From positions 1,541,001-1,605,000 of the forward strand of contig JACVTC010000018.1 in NCBI GenBank assembly GCA_016946835.1: DNA of 64,000 bases, given 5' to 3'. This DNA is from Neocallimastix lanati (nom. inval.) (lineage: Eukaryota; Neocallimastigomycota; Neocallimastigomycetes; Neocallimastigales; Neocallimastigaceae). Made by a program: the position numbers and the translations under genes. The notes below the pieces were generated by a model. The model was not told the origin of the DNA and searched no databases. It saw only the letters and a program-made list of their open reading frames with translations. This document shows, one piece after another, positions 23,728-32,370 of this stretch. Positions within the stretch are counted from its first letter, which is position 1. Each line of letters opens with the position of its first letter.

Positions 23728-23742
23728 CTTCCCCTCAAATTT
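23728..23742 (-). promoter_or_regulatory. Polypurine tract of element A
   Basis: On the minus strand AATTTGAGGGGAAG abuts the 3' LTR, the site where plus-strand DNA synthesis is primed in LTR retrotransposons. Confidence 0.8.
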
Positions 23743-23744
23743 AT

Positions 23745-25423
23745 TTTTTATATTTGTTTTGATATAATAGTTTAATTAAAAAATATAATTTGCAAAAATA
23801 GTCATTTTATTTCCATTTTCATCTTTTGTTAGTATATCTGCCATCATTTTATTTGTATTAACGTATTATAATTTAATTGGCGTTTGTCTATATTGTCTCT
23901 ATTAAAATGGTATTTAATATCAATATGTTTTAGTTTTGAATTTAAATCCCCGTTTTTCATAGTGGTCTTGTTTTATAAATTGTCTGTATATATTGTTATT
24001 TCTTTATCAATATCTAATAATTCTAAAATGATATTTTTTATCCATAATATCTTCTTTATACACTCTGACGTACTAATATACTCGGCTTCCGTTGTAAATG
24101 TTGCAACGATTGACTGTTTTTTGGACGACCAACATATTGCTGAGTTTCCCATTAATATAATATACCCAGACGTTGATTTTCTATCATTTGAGTCCCCTGC
24201 AAAATCCGAGTCTGAATATGCATTTATATGACCAACCCCATTATAAACAATTTTGTAGTGTTTTGTAGAATTTAAATACTTAAAAATATTAACAATCATT
24301 TTCCAATCTGATAAATTTGGTTCTTCGCTTTTTCTTGCAGCTTTATTAACTGCGAAAGATATATCCGGTTGTGTGCATCTCGATAAAAATATTAGTGCTC
24401 CAATGGCGCTCTTGTAAATGGTTTTATCGAACGGTGTTTCGTTTTCAGAAATACTATTGTTACCTTTACACGGTGTTTTTGATTTTTTAACATTGCATAT
24501 GTTGTATTTATCCAATAAATTCATGATAAAATTCTCTTGGGAGATTGAGTATATAAAATGTTTTTCTAATCGTACATTTATCCCTAGGATACTATCAACA
24601 GCGTCACATTTAGATATTTTAAACTTTATTTTTATTTCTTTAATAACATTATATACTTCATCCTGTTCTCCAATAATTATCATATCGTCAACATAAAGTC
24701 CTATAATGCATATTAATTTATTATTTAACAACTTCTTAAATATACATTTTTCAGTCGATAGTTGAATGAATCCTATGGATAGTAAGAAATTTGTTGTCGT
24801 ATAGTTCCATTGTCTCCCTGATTGTTTTAATCCATAGAGAGCCTTCTTTAATCGCCAGAAACCATTGTTGTAGTTGGGATCTCCAGGTGGAATAGTTGCA
24901 TAAATCTCTTTATCAAGAGGAGCATTAAGATAGGCAGATTTAATATCCAGTTGGATGATATTCATTGAAATTTTGCCGCTAGGGCTATAATAAATTTAAG
25001 ACCGTTGATATTTAAAGTAGGAGAATATGTTAATTCAAAATCAATCCCATATTTTTGGCGGAAACCCCTTGCCACTAACCTTGCTTTGTATTTGTAAATT
25101 TTATTGTTTGAGTCTTTCTTAACAGAAAAAATCCATTTAGTAGTTATAATTGATTTACCCTTTGGAACAGTTGGAACATATTCTATAATATTGTTGAAGT
25201 AAAAATTGTTGAGTTCTTCGGTAATAGCTTTTTCCCAATGTATATGATCACATGAATTTAGTGCATCATAATAAGTATTAGGTATATTTATGTTTATGGA
25301 TACAATATAGGATTTATTGGGATTAAAATTATGAATTTTAATTCTTTTATGATTATTAGTGGTTTCATTATTAATTAAATGTTTAATTGGTAACTCACTT
25401 GTTTCATTATTATTAATGAACAT
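23745..25423 (-). pseudogene. Reverse transcriptase and RNase H of copia element A
   Basis: Two overlapping frames (25423-24962 and 24965-23973) cover RT and RNase H. The first carries the linker and the RT start: SCDHIHWEKAITEEL, the IITTKWIFSVKKDSN block, YKARLVARGFRQKYGIDF and SPTLNINGLKFIIALAAKF. The second has QLDIKSAYLNAPL, ALYGLKQSGRQWN, the catalytic YVDDMIIIG box and the RNase H motifs SDSDFAGDSNDRKSTSGY, TEAEYISTSECIKK and YTDN. The frames overlap by four bases, so a single shift separates them. After YTDNL a stop interrupts; HIDIKYHF-like and ADILTKDENG-like pieces continue in other frames to about 23745. RT reads almost intact, so the damage is recent or partly sequencing error. 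Confidence 0.85.
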
Positions 25424-25791
25424 TTTTAATTTAAGATTGTCTATATTATTATTGTCATTATTATTATATATGAAAAACTTTTGATCTTAATTGCTATAGT
25501 GATTTAAATTAGATTTTAATATATCACGGGAATTATTTGAAGTATTTTAATAATACTTTAATAAATTACAATTATCCAATTTGTTATGAATTAATTTACT
25601 ATTATAAAATCCATTGATATAAAAATTGTTATTGTTATGTTCCATATGTTTTAGATTTTTATTTATACAATTTAAATCTGTACTTGTACTATCATTGTTT
25701 TCATTCAACAATTTAGCATTTTGTGTAATATTTGATTTTGTGAAATAATATTCAAAGGAATTATTGTGGATGTTGTGTTTGGTGTATATAT
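25424..25791 (-). other. Asn-rich linker between integrase and RT of element A
   Basis: The minus strand encodes low-complexity N/S/I stretches in changing frames, as in the linkers of elements B and C. No domain is expected here. Confidence 0.5.
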
Positions 25792-26545
25792 TTAATAGTG
25801 AAATGTTCGCTGGTGAATCTTCAAAACAATTGTTGATACCTGGTGTATTTTGTAATTTTCAAAATCTATCACAATATATGAATTTGAAGTTTCCTTGTAT
25901 CCCAGGAAGATCCCCTTTTTTGATTTGGGGTCCATTTTATTTATACTATTATTATTTTCAATAAAATAATTTGTAATACAACCAAACGTTCTAATATGAT
26001 TAATATTTACCTTTTTGTTGAAGAAAATTTCATTTGGGATTTTATTATTGATTCCGGAGTGTGAGGCGTGATTATATAGGTAATTAGCATAAATTACCGT
26101 ATAATCCCAGAAATTTTGACTAAGTTTGTTCCAATATAGTAGTGTTTTAGCACACGAAATAACTGTTTGGTTAAATCTCTCAACAAGACCATTATTTTCA
26201 ATGTTGTATGGAGGAGAATAAATTTTTTGTAATACCATTTTCACTACAAAATTTTATCAATTTTTTATTTTGGTATTCACGTCCCTGATCTGATTTGAAA
26301 TATTTTATTTTATAATTATCAAATAGGTTATTTAAGCGCTTCAGTATGTCCAAAATTAAATCGATGTCCTCGGTTTTACTTTTCATATTGAATAGCCATC
26401 CTTTTCTTGTTGCTTCATCAATAAACGTTAAAGTAAATCTATATCCATTTATTGATTCATTCAAAGGACCAATAATATCAGAATGTATAATTTCTAATTT
26501 TCTAATGGATTTTTCAACAGTTTTATTATGTGGTTTTCTCTTCAT
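25792..26545 (-). pseudogene. Integrase core of copia element A
   Basis: Two frames together cover the integrase core. From 26545: MKRKPHNKTVEKSIRKL, HSDIIGPLNESINGYRF, FIDEATRKGWLF and YFKSDQGREYQNKKL, giving the first two catalytic aspartates. From 26244: PYNIENNGLVERFNQTV (the catalytic glutamate), NKLSQNFWDYTVIYANYLYN, then FGCITNYF and KKGIFLGYKE of the C-terminal part. The shift lies near 26200-26245. All three DDE residues are therefore encoded, unlike in elements B and E. Confidence 0.85.
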
Positions 26546-27101
26546 CTTTACAATGTTACAATCTATTCATATTGGTTCTTTAATATTGTGTAACTCCAAA
26601 TATTTTTCTAGGTTTTGATAATAAAAATGTCCTAACCTTCTATGCCAAATTAGCTTGCTTGCTTCATCTAGTTTTTGGACTGAGTTAATCATATTTGTTT
26701 CATTGTGTAAACTCAGTTCAGAAGTAATGAAGAATTGATTATTATTGTTTTCAGTAAAAACACCAATAGTTTTATTTCTATTATTAATAATTTTTTGTGT
26801 AACCCATTTTTTGAATAATAATGTAATAGCTTTGATATTGTTTAATATTAATTTTATACTACTTAATATATTCATTTTTACCATTGGTGCATATAATACC
26901 TTTGTCCTTTGTTAATTTAATATGATGATTATTTATTTTGAGACAACATTCACCATATCCTTCAATTTCATATAAGGTTCCATTAGCACAATATAACGTA
27001 ATTTTTTCTTGTTTAAAATTAGATAATATATTAATATTATTGGTTATATGTTCTGCAGCACCTGAACCATAAAGCCAATATATTAACGAATTATTTTTCA
27101 T
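26546..27101 (-). pseudogene. Protease and GAG-pre-integrase region of element A
   Basis: From 27101 the frame reads WLYGSGAAEHITNN, then YCANGTLYEIEGYGECCLKI. This is the retropepsin domain of copia elements, but the catalytic DSG is GSG because GAT has become GGT near 27068. The next frame (26884-26567) contains NKTIGVFTENNNN and LIWHRRLGHFYYQNL, the GAG-pre-integrase zinc-binding segment. A shift near 26870 separates the two. Confidence 0.8.
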
Positions 27102-28187
27102 ATGATTACTATTTTGATTTTTGTCATTATCGATATAATTAGTATTATATTCTTATTATTGTCATAGTTAATATTATCGTCCATGTTTCCATTATTCATT
27201 GTGTTATCTATATTACCAATAAAATTTATGTTGTTTTGTTTGTTAGAACTAAGAGAATGACTATGTCTTCTATTTTTAAGATGTTTTTTATTGGTTAATA
27301 AATTAAATCTACATTTCTCTGTATTATGGCTATGTTTCTTGCAAATATGACAGTATAATTTATTTTTGATTTTGTTATTATTTTTGTTTGTCTTAAATCT
27401 TCCATTTCCATTAAATTTGTTTTTATTATATTCTTTATAATAATTATTTTTATATTTATTACGTATTTTTCCAATATGATTTATAGTTGTTTTTTCGTTT
27501 ATTGGATAATTGTTGATTAAATTATTATTATTATTGTTGTTGCTGTTGCTTTTGTGCCAATCTTCTAAATATGCTTTCATACCTATCTTTGATTTTAAAT
27601 TATTATAATAATCTTCTGCTAGTGTCCTTTCATCGATATTATCTAAATCTCTATATTTTGGTGGAAGTATATTACATATATATTTAATTTTTTTTTATTT
27701 GATATTTTAAGATTAGTTTTCTTCATATTATTAAAAATATCAAACATTTTATCCAATGTCTTTATTAACTCAAATTTGTTATTTAATTTCAAAGAATTTA
27801 ATTCTTTAATCCAAAAAGCTGTATCGGCTTGTTGGTCACAATAAGAATTTTTTAACCTTCTTATCATGTCAGAAGCTGTTTCAGAGTATTCAATTTCATT
27901 GAATACATTTTCATGAACATTTTTTTATTATCATTAGTTTTAGTTCACCATCAATCTTTTCAGCTTCGATAATTTTCTCTTTATTATTATTATTTCTATT
28001 ATTATTTTTAAATTCTTTGACGTTATCTTTAATTATAAAGTCATATAATCCTGCATTTTTTGCAGTTTGTTCAATAATTTTGAACCAATATCTAAAATTT
28101 TTGGTTCCCGACAACTTTTGCCGGTCATCCAGTTTTTAAATCAAGTTTCTCTTTGATTTCACTGGAGTAATGTATATTAGTATTCAT
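27098..28187 (-). pseudogene. Gag of copia element A
   Basis: Gag begins at an ATG near 28187 (MNTNIHYSSEIKEKLDL) and is split by at least three frameshifts. The pieces are 28114-27911 (GTKNFRYWFKIIEQTAKNAG), 27867-27643 (MIRRLKNSYCDQQADTAFWI, KTLDKMFDIFNNMKK) and 27580-27098 (N-rich, with the zinc knuckle CHICKKHSHNTEKC, which is CX2CX4HX4C). The nucleocapsid knuckle is intact. The order and the N-rich tail match gag of elements B and C. Confidence 0.75.
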
Positions 28188-28286
28188 ATTTATTAATATA
28201 TATATATATATATATATTTTTTTTTTTATATATATATTTATTTATTTTATTACTTTTTTTTCTTTTTTTTTTTTATTTTGGAGTAT

Positions 28287-28300
28287 TGAGACTCTTAATC
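28287..28300 (-). promoter_or_regulatory. Primer-binding site of element A (tRNA-Lys anticodon arm)
   Basis: Directly inside the 5' LTR the minus strand reads GATTAAGAGTCTCA, the reverse complement of TGAGACTCTTAATC. This is as remembered for the anticodon arm of tRNA-Lys(CUU). Elements C and D have the identical 14-mer and B has an 11-base core. Confidence 0.7.
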
Positions 28301-28433
28301 TGTTAAAAAAGTTAAGAACAACTTTTATTTAAAAATATTTTCATGTGTTTTTATACAAGTACATAAAACTAAATTACATTATTTTATGTTTACTTATTTA
28401 TCACATGATATATAGTTATTATTGTAGTTAACA
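28301..28433 (-). repeat. 5' LTR of copia element A (133 bp)
   Basis: TGTTAAAAAAG to GTTAACA on the plus strand, the partner of 23595-23727. Confidence 0.9.
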
Positions 28434-28533
28434 ATAATAAATAATAAATAATAAATAAATAATAAATAATAAATAATAAATAATAAATAATAAATAATAA
28501 ATAATTAATAATAAATAATTGAATAATAAATAA
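28434..28533. repeat. AAATAAT-type microsatellite, right of element A
   Basis: Continuation of the microsatellite interrupted by element A. Its last 15 bases, TTGAATAATAAATAA (28519-28533), are repeated at 28859-28873. Confidence 0.75.
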
Positions 28534-28858
28534 CGTGATGTCCATAAGGCTTTCCCTCAGATGATTATTTCACCCAACCCTGATACTACGCTTTGAATTG
28601 AAGCATAGACCTTGATGATTGTAAAATTTCCAATCGCCAATGATTACACCCACTAGGGAGGAGTTAATGGTTCCGTTCTGATGCTCGTGGTCATTAGAGA
28701 TATATGTAGGAACGTTAGGAATGCATCTCCGGGCTGTGTGTAACGACGATTGAGAGCGGCGAAGCTGATACAGTATGCCAATAACTCATCACCTTACAGT
28801 TAATTAATAACTGTATGGCCATATGGGAGATGGGTACCCATATGTGCAAGTCTATGTT
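28534..28858. mobile_element. 325-bp GC-rich insertion of unknown family
   Basis: A sharply bounded island of near-balanced composition sits in a TAA-type microsatellite and is flanked by an exact 15-bp direct repeat, TTGAATAATAAATAA, as expected of a target-site duplication. It contains two hairpins near its right end: TACAGTT/AACTGTA around 28795-28817 and CATATGGG/CCCATATG around 28820-28844. No long frame is open on either strand. I see no tRNA promoter boxes that I trust and no terminal poly-A. A short interspersed element, a fragment of a larger transposon or an inserted structured RNA copy are all possible. Confidence 0.55.
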
Positions 28859-28873
28859 TTGAATAATAAATAA

Positions 28874-29034
28874 TAACTAATTGAATAATAAATATTAAAT
28901 AATAATAAAAATAATTAAATAATTTAATAATAAATAAATAATGAAAAGAGTATCTATTAATAAATAATAAATAATAAATAATAAATAATAATTGTATTAT
29001 TATTTTTTTTTTAATAATATTTTTTCTTTTTCTT
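28874..29034. repeat. AAATAAT-type microsatellite continued
   Basis: Low-complexity AT repeats that lead into relic R, as in the other cassettes. Confidence 0.7.
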
Positions 29035-29046
29035 TCATAATATATT

Positions 29047-29199
29047 TTATTTAAAGAGAGGGTATAATAAAATGAAGATATTTTCTAATTCAATCATTTT
29101 AAATTTAATTTTATTTTTCAGAGACATAAATACAATTAAAATATTAATTATTTCATTATTTTTATAAATAATTGAAGATAAAACGTTGACATCATCCAT
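29047..29199 (-). CDS. Open single-ankyrin relic R, copy 3 (50 codons)
   Basis: Of the five R relics this is the only one open from the ATG (29199-29197) to a TAA at 29049-29047. It starts MDDVNVLSSIIYKNNEIINI and ends FILLYPLFK. Residues 4-36 fit one ankyrin repeat of the local type: the VNVLSSIIYKNNEII helix pair, then FMSLKNKIKF. The sister relics carry a stop after codon 7 or a frameshift. It may be a chance survival of a broken ankyrin gene tail rather than a gene, and nothing shows that it is expressed. Confidence 0.3.
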   Translation of the reverse strand: MDDVNVLSSIIYKNNEIINILIVFMSLKNKIKFKMIELENIFILLYPLFK

Positions 29200-29878
29200 A
29201 TTCATATTCATATTTTTATTTATATATTTATATATTTTACATTTTATTTTGGAATTCTACAGGAGTATGTATTATATAAAATTTATAATGATAAAATTAT
29301 AAATAAAAAAAAAAATCTAAAAAACATTTTTTCACTTTGAAATTTTTAAAAATGGGAAAAAAAAATATACATGGATATTTATTTATAGAAGTGAATGATT
29401 AAAATTAAAAAAAATTAAAATAATATAAACAATTAAATAAAACCAAAATGAAATATAAAAAAAAAAAAAAAAAAAAAAAAAAATTAAAATAAAATTTTTT
29501 TTTAAAAAAAAAAGCCTATTAAATTTATATATTTAAGGTTATAATAAAATATCTTAATTATAAAAAATTATTAAATAACAATATATCAAAATAAAAATTT
29601 AAAAAAAATATATATCTATAAATTTATTTTAAAATAAAAAAAAAAAATTTTTTTAAATATAATTTTTTTTTAAATTTAATTTTATTTTTGTTATTTTTTT
29701 TTATTTCATAATAAACATCATTTTTTCATTATTATTTATAATGAAAGAATTTTTAATAAATTCTACTGTATAAATAAAAATTAGTACTTTTAATTTTTAT
29801 TGTTTACAATAATTAATAATATAAAAATATTCTTATAATGAAGAAAAGGGAAAGAAAAGAATTTTATGAAATTATAAC
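29200..29878. repeat. 3' flank variant of ankyrin copy 5
   Basis: It contains ATATACATGGATATTTATTT near 29366 and a poly-A run near 29460-29482. It matches the flank of the orphan tail at 16000-16520 and lacks the GGTCACTTTTACAAGTAC block of module X. Confidence 0.55.
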
Positions 29879-30820
29879 TTAACTTAATAAATATTTAACT
29901 AATTCTATGTTTCCATTTTTACATGCAATTAATAATGGTGTGTCTCCATTTTTATTTTTCTTATTGATATTCATTCCATAATGAATTAATTTTTTAACCT
30001 CTTCAATATTATCATATTTACATTCATAGGTTAATAAGGTCTCATTATTATCTCTTTTATTATTAATTTTTTTCACTAGATAATTCTTCTTTTCCAATTT
30101 TTTCTTTTCTTTTTTCTCTTTTTCTATTCTCAGTAATTCCAAGTCTTTTTTTATTTTTTCTTTCTCCTTTTTTTCTTCTTCCAATTCTATTCTCATTATT
30201 TCATTTTCTTTTTTTATTTTTTCTTTCTCCTTTTTTTCTTCTTCAATTTTATTTCCGTTATTTCATTTTCAATTTCTAATATGACATAATTCCTACTTTC
30301 ATTTTCTATTCCTTTATTCTTATTAATTTCATTAAATCTTTTCAAAAAGTAACTGTTTCTGCTGAATATTACTTCAATTATATTTTTATTTTTACAAAAA
30401 TTGATTAATTCTATAAATTTAGAATTAATTTTTAAAATATTTTTTCAATATCATTTTCATCAATTATTAATTTTATTCCTTTTTCTATTGAATATTTTAT
30501 TAATAATTTAAACATTTAAATATTATTAAATTTCATTATTGGATTATATCCATCTTCATCTTTTTCATTTAATTCCAAAATAATTTTATTTTTATTGGCA
30601 TAATCTATTAATAATTTAATCAATTCAATATTATTTTTAGTAGTAGCTTTTAAAAGTGGATAATATCCATGTTTATCTTTTTCATTCAAATTCAAAAATA
30701 ATTTTATTTTCGGTTGAATAATCTACAATATTTTTTAACTTTTCGAGTATTACACTTTTTAATTCCATCATGAAGTTTTCTTTTCAAATCTTCTTTACTT
30801 TTATAATTAAACAAAATCAT
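29879..30820 (-). pseudogene. Ankyrin-repeat protein, copy 5 (heavily broken)
   Basis: The family start is at 30820 (MILFNYKSKEDLKRKLHDGI), a cap variant shared only with copy 8. Frameshifts begin within 35 codons. About two ankyrin repeats can be followed in changing frames, including the last one (GY-PI). About 45 bp of the linker is deleted near 30435, where TTTTTAAAATATTTTTTC replaces the SEINSKF-to-SKKY segment. The C-terminal 105 codons (30196-29879) are open, with a short helix (MRIELEEEKKEKEKIKKDL) and the terminal ankyrin pair, variant ECKYDNIEEVKKLIHYGMNI, ending VKYLLS. The extra A in CAAATTCAAAAATAATT near 30690 is also present in copy 8. The gene is clearly dead. Confidence 0.8.
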
Positions 30821-31054
30821 AATTTTCAAATTTTTTTTAATTCAATTACTTTTTTTTTTTTTTTACTTATTTTATGAATTTCCTTTCAAAAAATAAAATT
30901 ATTTATAATTTATGTTTAATTTTATTTATTCATTTATTATTTTTTATTTATTTTATTATGTATTTAAAAAAAAAAAATGTTTTTTCATAAAATATTTTCT
31001 TTTCCTTTTATATTAATAATAATAATTTTAAAAAAAAAAAAAAATTTTTTAATT

Positions 31055-31146
31055 CCAATTTTTATTTTTTTATTTCCATTTTTTTTTTATTTTTTTAAAT
31101 AAAATTGTAATAATTAAAAAAAAAAAAAAAAAAAGGAACATTTATT
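31055..31146. repeat. T/A hairpin block H upstream of ankyrin copy 5
   Basis: TTAATTCCAATTTTTATTTT, a T-run, then AAAATTGTAATAATTAAAA and an A-run ending GGAACATTTATTTATT. The arms are less symmetrical than in copy 3; the block matches that of copy 8. Confidence 0.5.
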
Positions 31147-31289
31147 TATTTAATTTTTTTTATTTATTTTTTAACTATTTAAAATAAATGTATATATTAT
31201 AATATACTAAAATATATTTTATAATATTATTTACCTATTTAATAAATTATAATTTTTAACTGTTTTTATTACTTTTTATGTCCATAAAT

Positions 31290-31412
31290 ATTGAAACAAT
31301 AAATAATAAATAATAAATAATATAATAAATAAAAAATTGAATAATAAATAATAAATAATAAAAAGAGTATTTATTAATAAATAATGATTAAATAATAAAT
31401 AATGATAATAAT
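31290..31412. repeat. AAATAAT/AATGATT microsatellite
   Basis: AT repeats ending where the segment shared with 46221 begins. Relic R is missing from this interval. Confidence 0.6.
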
Positions 31413-32370
31413 ATTAAATAGTTAATTATAACTAAATAACATAAAAATAAAGCATTTCTCTGAATTAAAAATTATAAAAAAAAAATGCAATTGAACTTCT
31501 ATTTATTTTTGAAAAAGAAAAGAAAAGATAAGAAAAGAAAACAAAAGAAAAGAAAAGAAAGAGGAAAATTTAATAATGAAATATTAATATTAATAAATAA
31601 TATATATAAAACTAACTAGTATAATTAATAATACATGTTTATGAATTATTAATGTTGTTTTATAAAATTATTTTATTTTTATTTGTAGTTTACATTAAAT
31701 ATATTAAAAACTATTATTTATATTTAAAATGTAAATATGAATAATAAAAGGTCATCTTTACAAGTACTTTAACGAAGTAATATAGTGGTTTCGTTAGTAT
31801 AAATTTTTCCTTACACTAGAATATGTTTGAAGAGAAATTTATCAATGATAAAATTAAATTAAAAAAATAGATCAAAAAAGCAACTTTTCACTTTTAAAAT
31901 TTTTAAAAAATAAAAAATATATTCATTTATATTTATCGAAATGAGTGAGTAAAAGAAAAAGAAAGTAAAAAATTATTAAATTTATTAATCTAAATTAAAA
32001 CTAAATATTTTAATTATATAAAATTATTACAAAACATCATATAAAAATAAATATTTTAATAAAGAAATTTAAAAAAAAAAAAAAAAAATTACTTAGAAAT
32101 AAAAAAGAAAAAAATTTTTTTTTTTAAATTTAAATTTATATTTTTTATTTTTTTATTTTTTTTTTTTCTAATTCATATTTTTTATTTCATAATAAATAAT
32201 ATTTTTTCATTATTATTTATAATGAAAGAACTTTTAATAAATTCAGTTTTAAAAATAAAAAAATAGTAATTTCTAATTTGTTTTTTCTTGTAATAATTAA
32301 TAATAATCAATAAAATATATACTAATTATGAAGAGAAGGGAAATAAAAGGATTTTATGAAATTAATAAAT
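31413..32370. repeat. 3' flank module X, copy 3
   Basis: The first 160 bases or so are essentially identical to 46221-46380 (ATTAAATAGTTAATTATAAC and onward). The A/G tract, GGTCATCTTTACAAGTAC near 31747 and the gene-proximal part follow. Confidence 0.75.

Larger units (their letters stand above)
23595..28433 (-). mobile_element. Copia-type LTR retrotransposon, element A
   Basis: A 4.8-kb Ty1/copia element in the order LTR, primer site, gag, protease, integrase, RT, RNase H, polypurine tract, LTR on the minus strand. That integrase precedes RT defines the copia type. LTRs are 133 bp each and nearly identical. The flanking five bases are TTAAT and ATAAT, a near target duplication inside a TAA-type microsatellite. 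Several frameshifts and a lost protease aspartate make it non-autonomous as read. Confidence 0.9.

Noticed and set aside
24418-24696. Plus-strand frames opposite element A, and likewise 36785-37246, 41422-41664 and 44477-44716
   Set aside because: They are antisense shadows of RT, RNase H, gag or integrase sequence with clear motifs on the other strand.
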